DNA from: Pseudothauera rhizosphaerae
Lineage (GTDB): Bacteria > Pseudomonadota > Gammaproteobacteria > Burkholderiales > Rhodocyclaceae
Direction: 5' to 3'
Assembly: GCF_004801305.1 (NCBI RefSeq)
Contig: NZ_SSOD01000003.1
Coordinates: 186,001-250,000 of the forward strand
Length of the DNA: 64,000 bases
Below are positions 36,285 through 44,491 of this stretch, in pieces (position 1 is the stretch's first letter; each line of letters opens with the position of its first letter). The notes beneath the pieces were generated by a model. It was not told the DNA's origin and ran no database searches. It saw only the letters and a program-made list of their open reading frames with translations. The position numbers and the translations under genes are program-made.

Positions 36285-37052
36285 ATGACCCTCCGCACAC
36301 TGCTCGGCCGTGTCCTGCTGCTGTCGCTGCTGCTCGGCACCGCACCGGCCGGAGCGGAAGAACTGCGCGTGGTGTTGACGCCGCGTTCCGTGCCGTTTTC
36401 CTATCTCGATGCCAACGGCGAGTTGACCGGTTTCAACGTGGACGTGGCGCGCGCGATCTGTGCCCAACTCGGCCGCACCTGCCGCCTGGAGACTGCGGCC
36501 TTCGCCGACATCATTCCGGCCGTGGCGGCCGGACGCTACGACCTGGGCGCGGCCAACTTCCTGCGCACGCCGGAGCGCGAGCGCGAGGTCGCCTTCACCG
36601 TGCCGTTCTGGCGCTCGGCTTCGGTCTTCGTCGGCAAGGCCGGCCGGCCGATGAAGACCGTGGGCGAACTGCTGGGCGAGGCGCAGGTGTGTGCCGTCGC
36701 CGGTTCCGCCCAGCAACGCTACCTGAGCGGGCAGGCGGGCGAACACGCCGCCAACGTGCGCATGCTGCCCACCGGCCAGGACCTGCTCGAAGGCCTCGCC
36801 TCCGGCGCCTGCCAGGTGGCCCTGCTGCCGGCCATGCAGGCGCTGCCTTTCATAAAGACGCCGCAGGGCGCCGGCCTGGCCTTCCTCGGTACGCCGCTGC
36901 GCGAACACGGCCTGGGGGGAAGCGTGCACATGGTGGTGCGCCGGGGCGACGACGCCCTGCGCACCGCCGTCGATCATGCACTGCACGACCTCATCGCCAG
37001 CGGCGAGCACGAGCGCCTGGCCCGCCGCTACTTCCCCTTCAGCATCCTGTGA
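36285..37052 (+). CDS. Periplasmic solute-binding protein, family 3
   Basis: 255 residues from ATG 36285; signal peptide about 1-24 (LLGRVLLLSLLLGTAPAGAE). The body is an amino-acid-binding-type fold: ELRVVLTPRSVPFSYLDANG, ELTGFNVDVARAICAQLG, PAVAAGRYDLGAANFLRTPE (the usual DxG/R site), AVAGSAQQRYLSG. No transporter genes accompany it. Eight bases later a membrane GGDEF/EAL protein begins, so it is more likely the ligand sensor for that enzyme than an uptake component (inference from pairing). Confidence 0.85.
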   Translation: MTLRTLLGRVLLLSLLLGTAPAGAEELRVVLTPRSVPFSYLDANGELTGFNVDVARAICAQLGRTCRLETAAFADIIPAVAAGRYDLGAANFLRTPEREREVAFTVPFWRSASVFVGKAGRPMKTVGELLGEAQVCAVAGSAQQRYLSGQAGEHAANVRMLPTGQDLLEGLASGACQVALLPAMQALPFIKTPQGAGLAFLGTPLREHGLGGSVHMVVRRGDDALRTAVDHALHDLIASGEHERLARRYFPFSIL

Positions 37053-37059
37053 GCCGCCG

Positions 37060-39177
37060 ATGAGCGACCTTCCGCAAGGCGTCGCGCCCCGTCGCCTCTC
37101 GCTGCGCCGCCTGTCGCTGTGGCTCGCGCTCGGCGCTGCGCTCGCGCTGCTGATCGGCGTGGTGGTGGTGGCCACCGTCTCCGTCTCCGCCATCCGCGTG
37201 GCCGCGCGGGGCGGGCAGGACAATGCCGCCGCGCGCATGGGCGAACTGCGCGCGGTCGGCAACCTGGAGCGCATGATCACGCTCGGCGACCAGTTCCAGG
37301 ACGAGGCCGATCCCCTGCGCTGGCGCAGCATCGCGCTCACCATGCAGGCGCTTGCGCTGCATCCGTCCCTCGAAGCGCTGGCGGGCGACGGGGAGGGCAG
37401 CACCAGCGTCGCGTTCGAAACCGCCAACCGCCTGCTCGCCATGCGCGAGGAGGAGGCCGCGGCCACGATCCACGCGCCCGCCGGCCTGGCGCCCATGGCC
37501 GAGCGCCGCGCGGCCTTCTGGCACGAACGCCGCGCCGCCATGCAGCAGGCGGCCGACGAGGTGGCGGCGAGGCTGGTGCGCGAAGTGTCGCAGGCCTCGG
37601 CCGAAATCTCGCGCGGCGCGGTCGTGGTGCTCGGCGTGACCCTGGCCGGCACGCTGTTTGCCGGCCTGCTCGGGGCGGCGCTGGTGGTGGTGATGCGCCG
37701 CCACCTGCTCGCGCCGCTGGTGCAGATATCCGACTGCCTCGCCGGCCTGCGCCGCGGCGAGGACGTGGCCGACAGCCTGCCCAGCGTCCACAGTGCGGAA
37801 CTGGGCGAAGTGGTGGAGGCGGTCGAGCGGCTCGCCACCACACAGCGCGCGCTGGAACATGCCGCGCTGTACGACGCGCTCACCGGCCTGAGCAACCGCT
37901 ACGGGCTGGAGGCGCGGCTGGCCCAGGCCATCGGCCAGGCCCACCGCCAGGGGCACAGGCTGGCGCTGATGTTCCTGGACGTGGACCGCTTCAAATCGGT
38001 GAACGATTCCTTCGGCCACGCCAGCGGCGACGAACTGCTGCGCATCCTGGCCGACCGCATCTCCGGCTGCCTGCGGGAGGCCGATGTGGTGGCCCGCCTG
38101 GGCGGCGACGAATTCGTCATTCTGCTCGGCGAACTGATGCATGAGTCCGATGCGGCCGCGGTGGCGCAGAAGGTGCTCGAAGCCCTGAGCCGCCCGGCAC
38201 GGGTGCAGGGGCTGGAGCTGCGTCTGTCGGCTTCCATCGGCATCTGCCTCTTCCCTGACGACGGCGGCGACGCCGGCACGCTGATGAAGCATGCCGACAT
38301 CGCCATGTACCAGGCCAAGGCCGCCGGCCGCGCGGGTTTCCGCTTCTTCGAGCCGGCCATGAACGAAGCGGTGACCCAGCGCCTGCACGTGGAGGCCGAA
38401 CTGCGCCAGGCGCTGGAGCGCCACGAGTTCCGCCTGTATTTCCAGCCGCAGATGAACCCGGACGGCTGCCATATCGTCGCGGCCGAGGGGTTGATCCGCT
38501 GGCAGCGGGAGGACGGCTCGCTGATCTCCCCGGCCGCCTTCATCCCCATCGCCGAAGAGAGCGAACTGATCAACGCCATCGGCGACTGGGTACTGCGCAC
38601 CGCCTGCGAACACCTGGAAGACTGGAAGGCACGCGGCTTCGACGGCGTGCGCCTGGCGGTGAACCTGTCAGGCCGGCAGTTGCGCGATCCCGATCTGCCG
38701 CGCCGCGTCGAACGCCTGCTGCTCCGCCATGCCCTGGACCCCACCCGGCTCGAACTCGAAGTGACCGAGTCCGCCGCCATGGAGCAGCCGGAGATCACCA
38801 TCGGCAACCTGCAGGCCTTGAAGGCGCTGGGCGTGTCGCTGGCCATCGACGACTTCGGCACCGGCTATTCCTCGCTCGCCTACCTCAAGCTCTTCCCGCT
38901 CGACCGCCTCAAGCTGGACCGGGCCTTCGTCAGCGACATCGAAAACGACCCCAACGACGCCAGCATCTGCGCCGCCACCGTGAGCCTGGCCCACAGCCTG
39001 CACCTGGAACTGGTGGCCGAGGGGGTGGAAACCGCCGCGCAGCACGCCTTCCTGCACGAACTGGGTTGCGATCTGCTGCAGGGCTACCACTTCCACAAGC
39101 CCATGCCGGCAGGCGCCTTCGTGGTGCTGCTGGAACACCAGCAGGCCACGCCGGCCGGGGCCGACGTTCAACCGTAG
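37060..39177 (+). CDS. Membrane GGDEF-EAL protein (c-di-GMP cyclase/phosphodiesterase)
   Basis: 705 residues from ATG 37060. Two membrane helices (about 16-42 and 187-213) enclose a periplasmic helical sensor domain of about 145 residues; a HAMP-like linker follows (LLAPLVQISDCLAGLRRGED). The GGDEF domain is at about 265-430, with intact GGDEF (348-352) and an RxxD inhibitory site (READ) five residues earlier. The EAL domain is at about 440-690, but the signature is EGL (E476) instead of EAL; other catalytic segments remain (DDFGTGYSSLAYLKLFPLDR, AEGVETAAQ). It may synthesise or degrade c-di-GMP, or be biased by the Ala-to-Gly change. The preceding periplasmic binding protein may control it. 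Confidence 0.92.
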   Translation: MSDLPQGVAPRRLSLRRLSLWLALGAALALLIGVVVVATVSVSAIRVAARGGQDNAAARMGELRAVGNLERMITLGDQFQDEADPLRWRSIALTMQALALHPSLEALAGDGEGSTSVAFETANRLLAMREEEAAATIHAPAGLAPMAERRAAFWHERRAAMQQAADEVAARLVREVSQASAEISRGAVVVLGVTLAGTLFAGLLGAALVVVMRRHLLAPLVQISDCLAGLRRGEDVADSLPSVHSAELGEVVEAVERLATTQRALEHAALYDALTGLSNRYGLEARLAQAIGQAHRQGHRLALMFLDVDRFKSVNDSFGHASGDELLRILADRISGCLREADVVARLGGDEFVILLGELMHESDAAAVAQKVLEALSRPARVQGLELRLSASIGICLFPDDGGDAGTLMKHADIAMYQAKAAGRAGFRFFEPAMNEAVTQRLHVEAELRQALERHEFRLYFQPQMNPDGCHIVAAEGLIRWQREDGSLISPAAFIPIAEESELINAIGDWVLRTACEHLEDWKARGFDGVRLAVNLSGRQLRDPDLPRRVERLLLRHALDPTRLELEVTESAAMEQPEITIGNLQALKALGVSLAIDDFGTGYSSLAYLKLFPLDRLKLDRAFVSDIENDPNDASICAATVSLAHSLHLELVAEGVETAAQHAFLHELGCDLLQGYHFHKPMPAGAFVVLLEHQQATPAGADVQP

Positions 39178-39245
39178 GAGCGGGCTTGCCCGCGATACGG
39201 CCGGCGGGAGAGCAAAGGCCGCGATCGCGGGCAAGCCCGCTCCTA
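39175..39245. repeat. REP-type palindrome 3
   Basis: TAGGAGCGGGCTTGCCCGCG followed by AT, and the inverted copy from 39224 to 39245 (ATCGCGGGCAAGCCCGCTCC). It begins within the GGDEF-EAL gene's stop codon and ends 3 bases before the convergent rquA stop, and may act as a bidirectional terminator or 3'-end protector. Confidence 0.85.
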
Positions 39246-39247
39246 CC

Positions 39248-39955
39248 CTACCTGCACCGTACCGCCACCACGTGCTGGTACAGGCCGCCGAACAGCGTGA
39301 TGCGCCGCCACTCGAATTCGCCCGCGCGGGCCGACAGCGATTCGATGGGCGTTTCCAGCAGCGACGGCGCGTAGGGCTCCAGCCAGCGGAACACCAGATG
39401 CATGACGGGGCGCAGCGGATGCCAGCGCGCCGGACGGTGGTAGTCCACGAACACCGCCTTGCCGCCCGGTGCCACCGCGGCGAGCAGGTTGTCCACGATC
39501 AGCCGGCGCTGGTGCGTCGGTACCTCGTGCAACAGGAAGAAAGCGCACACGCCGTCGTAGCGTTCCGCGAGCGGGTGGGCGAGGTCGGCGTGCAGCACGT
39601 GCGTATGTGCGAAAGAGGCGAGCTTGCGGCGGGCGTTCTCGAGCTGCAGGCGGGACACGTCGGCCACGTCCAGCCGGCCCTGCGGGCCGATCCGGGCGGC
39701 GAGCATGGGCGAGAAACGGCCGTACACGCAGGCCGCCTGCAGCACCTTGCTGCCGACGGCGAATTCGGCGCAGGCCGCGCGCATCAGGCGTCCGGCGTTG
39801 CCCCACAGGATGGCCGAAACCACGAGGTCGCGGTCCAGCCAGGGCAGGGTGCGGCGGGAAAGGTAGGCCCAGCGGTAGGTACGCAGCAGGTACTCGGGCA
39901 GCAGGGGAGGGGGTGGTGCGCTGGTGGCATCGCTGGCGCGATCGGGGCCGCTCAT
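39248..39955 (-). CDS. rquA: Rhodoquinone biosynthesis methyltransferase RquA
   Basis: 235 residues from ATG 39955. RquA converts ubiquinone to rhodoquinone, the low-potential quinone used for anaerobic fumarate respiration, in a SAM-dependent reaction. Family-specific segments, as I recall them: LLRTYRWAYLSRRTLPWLDR, AILWGNAGRLMRAA, VLQAACVYGRFSP (in place of the usual methyltransferase DxGxGxG), DVADVSRLQLENARRKL, CAFFLLHEVPTHQRRLIVD, VDYHRPARWHPLRPVM, WLEPYAPSLLE and FGGLYQHVV. The atypical SAM motif and WAYL/ILWGN separate it from UbiE/UbiG. It stands alone, convergent to the c-di-GMP gene, with no other quinone genes near. Confidence 0.85.
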   Translation of the reverse strand: MSGPDRASDATSAPPPPLLPEYLLRTYRWAYLSRRTLPWLDRDLVVSAILWGNAGRLMRAACAEFAVGSKVLQAACVYGRFSPMLAARIGPQGRLDVADVSRLQLENARRKLASFAHTHVLHADLAHPLAERYDGVCAFFLLHEVPTHQRRLIVDNLLAAVAPGGKAVFVDYHRPARWHPLRPVMHLVFRWLEPYAPSLLETPIESLSARAGEFEWRRITLFGGLYQHVVAVRCR

Positions 39956-40159
39956 CGGTCGGGGTCACTCCGGTTTGTGAATGCGGATCGGCGGGCTGCG
40001 GACGGTTTCATGCCGTGTGCTATTCGTCATGACGGCCGCGGTAACCAGATGTTACCATTCCGTCATGTCCCGGCTCGTGACGCAGGGCGCACCCGGTTGC
40101 CCGGAGTGGGCCGTCGCACCGTCCGCCGGGGCAGTCCCAAACGATTCCGCGGAGGAGTG

Positions 40160-41506
40160 ATGGCTGAAGCGAGCTACGCCCTGGTGTTCCAGGGCGACAT
40201 TCTGGCAGGGTTCGAGCGCGAGCAGGTCATGCAGCGTTTCGGAGAGTTGTTCGGCCTCACCGCCGAGGATGTGGACAAGGTCTTCGGCCATCCGCGGGTC
40301 GTGCTCAAGCGCAACCTCGACCGCGCCAGGGCGGACGCATACCTGGGCCAGCTTACCGGCATCGGCATGGCGGTCAGCCTCGATGCCCTGCACCCGCCGG
40401 CTGCCCGGCCGCTCGCGCTGGAACCGCAAGCCGCCGCCGAGGCGCCTGCGGCTCCACAGCCTGAAGCGATCTCGCAGGGCGGAGGCGCCGGCGCCGCGAC
40501 AGCCATACCGGCCGCCCGTGCTGCCGACGAACGCCGCGAACTCGGTTTCGAATTCACCGGCAACGGCTTCGAGTTCTTCCGCATCTGGATCGTCAACCTG
40601 CTGCTCGGCATCGTCACCCTGGGCATCTACTCGGCATGGGCCAAGGTGCGCACGCAGCGCTACTTCTACGGCAACGCGCGCCTGGACGGCACCAGCTTCG
40701 AATACCTGGCCGACCCGCTGAAGATCCTCAAAGGGCGGCTGATCGCCTTTGCCATGCTGGTCATCTACATGCTGGCGGACCAGTTCGTGCCGCTGCTCGG
40801 CGTGGTGCTGATGCTGTTCTTCTTCGCCATTTTCCCGTGGATCATGGTGCGCGGGCTGGCCTTCCGCAACCACAACTCCGCCTGGCGCGGCGTGCGCTTC
40901 GGCTTCGACGGACGCATCGGCGAAGCCTACAAGGTCTTCCTGCTGTGGCCGCTGCTCGGCCTGCTGACCGCGGGCATATTGTTCCCCTACGCCATGTATC
41001 GCCAGCAGCAGTTCGTCATCGGCAACAGCCGCTACGGCGTGGAACCTTTCCGCTTCGGCGGGGAAGCGAGCAATTTCTACCTGATCGCGCTGGCCGTGAT
41101 CGGCGTGGGTTTCGGCGGCGGTCTGCTGATGGGGCTGGTCTCCGTCGTCCTTCCGCTCGTGGGGCCGTTCATCATGATCGCCACCTACCTGCTCATCTTC
41201 GCGCTCTCCACCGTCATGATGACCAACCTGCGCTTCAACAACACCACGCTCGGCAGCCACGCCCTGCAGGCCGACTACCGGCTCGGCACCTACGCCCTGC
41301 TGATGCTCACCAACACCCTCGCCATCGGCCTGACCCTGGGCCTGTTCTACCCCTGGGCGAAGGTGCGCACGGCCCGTTACGCCGCGCAGCACATCGGGCT
41401 GGCGGCCGACGGCGACCTGGGCGAATTCGCCGCCGCGCAGCGCGACGAGGTTTCCGCCGTGGGCGGCGAGATCGGCGACGTGTTCGACGTGGACCTGGGC
41501 ATCTGA
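40160..41506 (+). CDS. DUF898 (YjgN-like) inner-membrane protein
   Basis: 448 residues from ATG 40160, set by GGAGGAG immediately upstream. A soluble N-terminal part of about 130 residues (EREQVMQRFGELFGLTAEDV; Ala/Pro-rich linker) precedes two repeated DUF898 units with 6-8 membrane helices. Typical motifs are ELGFEFTGNGFEFFRIWIVN, LGIYSAWAKVRTQRYFYGN, GTSFEYLADPLKILKGRL and, again, LGLFYPWAKVRTARYAAQH. The molecular function of DUF898 is not known. The stop overlaps the start of the M48 protease gene (TGATG), so they are translationally coupled, an arrangement common for this pair. Confidence 0.9.
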   Translation: MAEASYALVFQGDILAGFEREQVMQRFGELFGLTAEDVDKVFGHPRVVLKRNLDRARADAYLGQLTGIGMAVSLDALHPPAARPLALEPQAAAEAPAAPQPEAISQGGGAGAATAIPAARAADERRELGFEFTGNGFEFFRIWIVNLLLGIVTLGIYSAWAKVRTQRYFYGNARLDGTSFEYLADPLKILKGRLIAFAMLVIYMLADQFVPLLGVVLMLFFFAIFPWIMVRGLAFRNHNSAWRGVRFGFDGRIGEAYKVFLLWPLLGLLTAGILFPYAMYRQQQFVIGNSRYGVEPFRFGGEASNFYLIALAVIGVGFGGGLLMGLVSVVLPLVGPFIMIATYLLIFALSTVMMTNLRFNNTTLGSHALQADYRLGTYALLMLTNTLAIGLTLGLFYPWAKVRTARYAAQHIGLAADGDLGEFAAAQRDEVSAVGGEIGDVFDVDLGI

Positions 41507-42525
41507 TGCCCATCGAAAACCGCTTCGAAGGACGCTTCTTCGACGGCACGAGCTCGCGCGCCCACCGCGCGAGCGTGCTCATCGAAGACGGCAGTGCGCG
41601 CGTGGAAGGCGAGGCCGGCGAGTTGCTGCCGCCGGTCGCGCTGGAGTGCCTCGCCTTCTCCTCGCGCATCGGCAACACGCCGCGCTTCCTGCGCTTTCCG
41701 GGCGGCGCGAGTTTCGAGACCGAAGACAACGACGCCGTCGACCGCCTCGCCGCGCAGCGCTCGCCCGCCGCCGGGCTCGCCCACCGGCTGGAATCGAAGC
41801 TGCGCTACGTCCTCATCGGCCTCGTCGTCACCATCGCCTTCGTCTGGGGCAGCGTGCAGTGGGGCGTGCCCGCCCTCGCCAAGGTCGCCGCCTTCGCGCT
41901 GCCTGCCGAGGTCAACCGCCACGCCGACCGCATCGTGCTGGAAATCCTCGACAGCCAGCTCTTCGAACCCAGCCGTCTGCCGGAAAAGGAGCAGGCCCGC
42001 CTGCTCGCCGCCTTCGCCCCGCTGCTGGACGAGGCCGCGCGACACCAGCCCGTGCGCGTCCTGTTCCGCGACGCCGCCGACTCCATCCGCGCCAACGCCC
42101 TGGCCCTGCCGGCCGGCACCATCGTGTTCACCGACCAACTCGTGCGCCTGGCCAAGCATGACGAGGAACTGATGGGCGTGCTCGCCCACGAAATCGGCCA
42201 CGTCACCCACCGCCACGCCATGCGCGGCTCCATCCAGGCCTCCTTCATGGGTCTCATCGCCACGCTGGTCGTGGGCGACATCTCCTCCGTCTCGTCGGCC
42301 ATCACCGCGCTCCCGCTGATGCTCACCGAACTGGGCTACTCCCGCGGCTTCGAACGGGAAGCCGACCGCCACGCGGTGGAGATGCTGAATCGCCAAGGCA
42401 TCCCGGCTCAGCGTTTCGCCGACATCCTGCAGCGGCTCGATCCGTCGAAGAGCGAGAAGGGGGCTTACCTGGCGACGCATCCGCCGACGCCGGAGCGGGT
42501 GAGGTTGATCCTGGAGTCTGAGTGA
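41506..42525 (+). CDS. M48-family membrane metallopeptidase
   Basis: 339 residues. The N-terminal ~95 residues are a beta-rich domain (FDGTSSRAHRASVLIEDGSA), followed by one membrane helix (about 98-116, YVLIGLVVTIAFVWGSVQWG). The peptidase domain carries the zinc motif HEIGH (in VLAHEIGHVTHRHAMRG) and the third ligand Glu in GFEREADRHAVEML. Such M48 enzymes process or degrade envelope proteins (relatives of HtpX, BepA and LoiP). It is coupled to the DUF898 gene. An intrinsic terminator follows 18 bases after the stop. Confidence 0.92.
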   Translation: MPIENRFEGRFFDGTSSRAHRASVLIEDGSARVEGEAGELLPPVALECLAFSSRIGNTPRFLRFPGGASFETEDNDAVDRLAAQRSPAAGLAHRLESKLRYVLIGLVVTIAFVWGSVQWGVPALAKVAAFALPAEVNRHADRIVLEILDSQLFEPSRLPEKEQARLLAAFAPLLDEAARHQPVRVLFRDAADSIRANALALPAGTIVFTDQLVRLAKHDEELMGVLAHEIGHVTHRHAMRGSIQASFMGLIATLVVGDISSVSSAITALPLMLTELGYSRGFEREADRHAVEMLNRQGIPAQRFADILQRLDPSKSEKGAYLATHPPTPERVRLILESE

Positions 42526-42543
42526 AGGGAGCGGCTTGGGCCA

Positions 42544-42572
42544 CGATGTTCGCCATGAACGTCGGTTTTTTT
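42544..42572 (+). terminator. Intrinsic terminator after the M48 gene
   Basis: Stem CGATGTTC / GAACGTCG (one T-G wobble), loop GCCAT, followed by G and seven T. It closes the DUF898-M48 unit before the CDI operon. Confidence 0.8.
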
Positions 42573-42600
42573 GACACATGCCAGCAGGATGCGTTAGGGT
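42571..42600 (+). promoter_or_regulatory. Candidate promoter of the CDI operon
   Basis: TTGACA (42571-42576), an 18-base spacer and TAGGGT (42595-42600); the -10 is poor. A second A/T-rich hexamer TAAAAT lies at about 42613. Located about 100 bases before cdiB. Confidence 0.4.
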
Positions 42601-42702
42601 ACGTCCTTCGCATAAAATGATGAAACAATTTCCCTCTTGACATTGAACGTCTGAGACGGGCTGCCCACGGGCCGATGTCGAGGCGTTCGACGACCACGCT
42701 CC

Positions 42703-44472
42703 GTGCCCGTGCAACGCTGCCCGCATGTTTCCCTCTTTGGCCGTACCCTTCGCCGCGCGGCCCGGCTACTGCCGCTGGCACTTGCCGGCGTGGCCCCGCT
42801 CCTGCACGCCCAGGCCATGCTGCCTGGCGACCTCGATCTCAGCCGCGAACGGCAGGAGCGCCTGCTGCAGGAGCAGCAGCGCCGCCTGCAGGAACTGCAC
42901 CAGTTGCCTGGCGCCGTTCCCAAACCCGCCGAGCCTCCTGTCGAACCCGGCAAATGCTTCGAGATTCGCCGGATCGAACTCAAGGGCGCCACGCTGCCGG
43001 ACGCGGAAGAACGCCGGCAGCTCGTTGCGCCTTTTGAAGGACGTTGCCTTGCCGCGGGCGATCTCAACGAACTGCTGCGGCGAATCACCGACTGGTATCT
43101 CGACCGCGGCTACGTGACGTCGCGCGCCTATCTGCCTGAGCAAGAGCTGGGCAGCGGCACGCTGGAGGTCATCGTCGTCGAAGGACAATTGGAGAGCATC
43201 GAGCCCGGCCCGGACAGCGGTCTGACCGCGCGCGAACTGGACATGGCCTTCCCCGGCCGCGAAGGAGAATTGCTCAACCTGCGGGAACTGGAACAACTGG
43301 TGGACCAGTTGAATCGGTTGCCCTCCAACCGTGCCACCATCGAACTCACGCCCGGCGAGGCTGTCGGCGCGAGCCGCGCGGTGATCGCCAACTCGCCGGA
43401 AAAGCCCTGGCGCCTGACGTTCACCCGCCACAACGACGGCCAGCGCAGCACCGGCGAGCAGCAATGGGTGGCCGGCCTGGAACTGGATTCGCCCCTCGGC
43501 CTCGCCGACCAGTTCATGGTGCGCGGCGGGGCCGACACGCACGGCGGCAAGAACCCGTCCTCCGACAACGGCTTTCTCCACTACGGCCTGCCCTGGGGCT
43601 GGTGGACCTTCTCCTACAGCTACAGCGAAAGCCGCTACCGCAGCCTGAACGAGGCCACGGGCTTCGCCTTCGAACTGTCCGGCAAGAGCCGCAGCCAGGA
43701 ACTGCGCGCCGAACGGCTGCTGCACCGCGATGCCGTCGGCAAGACCGCGGCGAACCTCTCCATCGGCCAGGTGGACTCGCGCAACTACGTCGAAGGCAGC
43801 CTGGTGAAAGTCAACAGCCCGCGCCTGTCCGAAGCGGGGCTGGGCCTGAACCACGGCCGGCGCATCGGCTCGGCCTTCATCAACCTCGACCTCGGCTGGC
43901 AGCGGGGCATCGGCGCCTTCGGCGGGCTGACCGACCATCATCCGGCCTCCGGCGACCCGCGCGCGCAGTACGACAAGTACACCTTCACCGCGAGTTTCCT
44001 GCAGCCCTTCGCGCTGGCGGGCCAGTCCTTCACCTTCGACAGCCTCGTCTTCGCCCAGAAGAGCGAAGACGTACTCCACGGCCCGCGCCGCATCAGCATC
44101 GGCGGCCCGGGTTCGGTGCGCGGATTCAAGGACCAGTCCCTGTCGGGCGACAGCGGCGGCTACTGGCGCAACCAGTTGCGCTGGCGCACGCCGGTGGCCC
44201 CGGACGCGCTGGGCACAGCCGCCGCGGCCTGGCTGCCCGCGGTGCTGGCCGAGTTCGGCATCGCCCTGGCATGGGACGTGGGCGTCATCGCCCGCGACCG
44301 CCACAACGAACTCACCGGCCAGCACGGCCGCATCAGCGGGCGTGCCATCGAATTGACCGCGCGCGGCAAGCATCTGCGCGCCAGCCTGATGTACGCCCGC
44401 TCCCTCGCACGCCCGGACGCGCTGCCCGACAGCGAGCATCCGATGCACTTCCGCCTCGAATTCCTCCTTTGA
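42703..44472 (+). CDS. cdiB: Two-partner secretion outer-membrane transporter (CdiB/FhaC/ShlB family)
   Basis: 589 residues from GTG 42703. Signal peptide about 1-37 (LPLALAGVAPLLHAQ), then an Arg/Gln/Glu-rich helix (RQERLLQEQQRRLQELHQLP), two POTRA domains about 85-230 (CFEIRRIELKGATLPDAEER; YLDRGYVTSRAYLPEQELGS; TLEVIVVEGQLESIE) and a 16-strand barrel to the end. The barrel's conserved loop is visible as GGPGSVRGFKDQSLSG, whose VRGF tip lies in the pore. It exports the TpsA protein encoded 19 bases downstream, by recognising that protein's TPS domain. Confidence 0.95.
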   Translation: MPVQRCPHVSLFGRTLRRAARLLPLALAGVAPLLHAQAMLPGDLDLSRERQERLLQEQQRRLQELHQLPGAVPKPAEPPVEPGKCFEIRRIELKGATLPDAEERRQLVAPFEGRCLAAGDLNELLRRITDWYLDRGYVTSRAYLPEQELGSGTLEVIVVEGQLESIEPGPDSGLTARELDMAFPGREGELLNLRELEQLVDQLNRLPSNRATIELTPGEAVGASRAVIANSPEKPWRLTFTRHNDGQRSTGEQQWVAGLELDSPLGLADQFMVRGGADTHGGKNPSSDNGFLHYGLPWGWWTFSYSYSESRYRSLNEATGFAFELSGKSRSQELRAERLLHRDAVGKTAANLSIGQVDSRNYVEGSLVKVNSPRLSEAGLGLNHGRRIGSAFINLDLGWQRGIGAFGGLTDHHPASGDPRAQYDKYTFTASFLQPFALAGQSFTFDSLVFAQKSEDVLHGPRRISIGGPGSVRGFKDQSLSGDSGGYWRNQLRWRTPVAPDALGTAAAAWLPAVLAEFGIALAWDVGVIARDRHNELTGQHGRISGRAIELTARGKHLRASLMYARSLARPDALPDSEHPMHFRLEFLL

Positions 44473-44491
44473 CCTCGCCGACTTTCCCGCC

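Noticed and set aside
39248-39955. UbiE/UbiG or a generic methyltransferase
   Set aside because: The ACVYG in place of the Gly-rich SAM motif and the WAYL/ILWGN segments fit RquA better.
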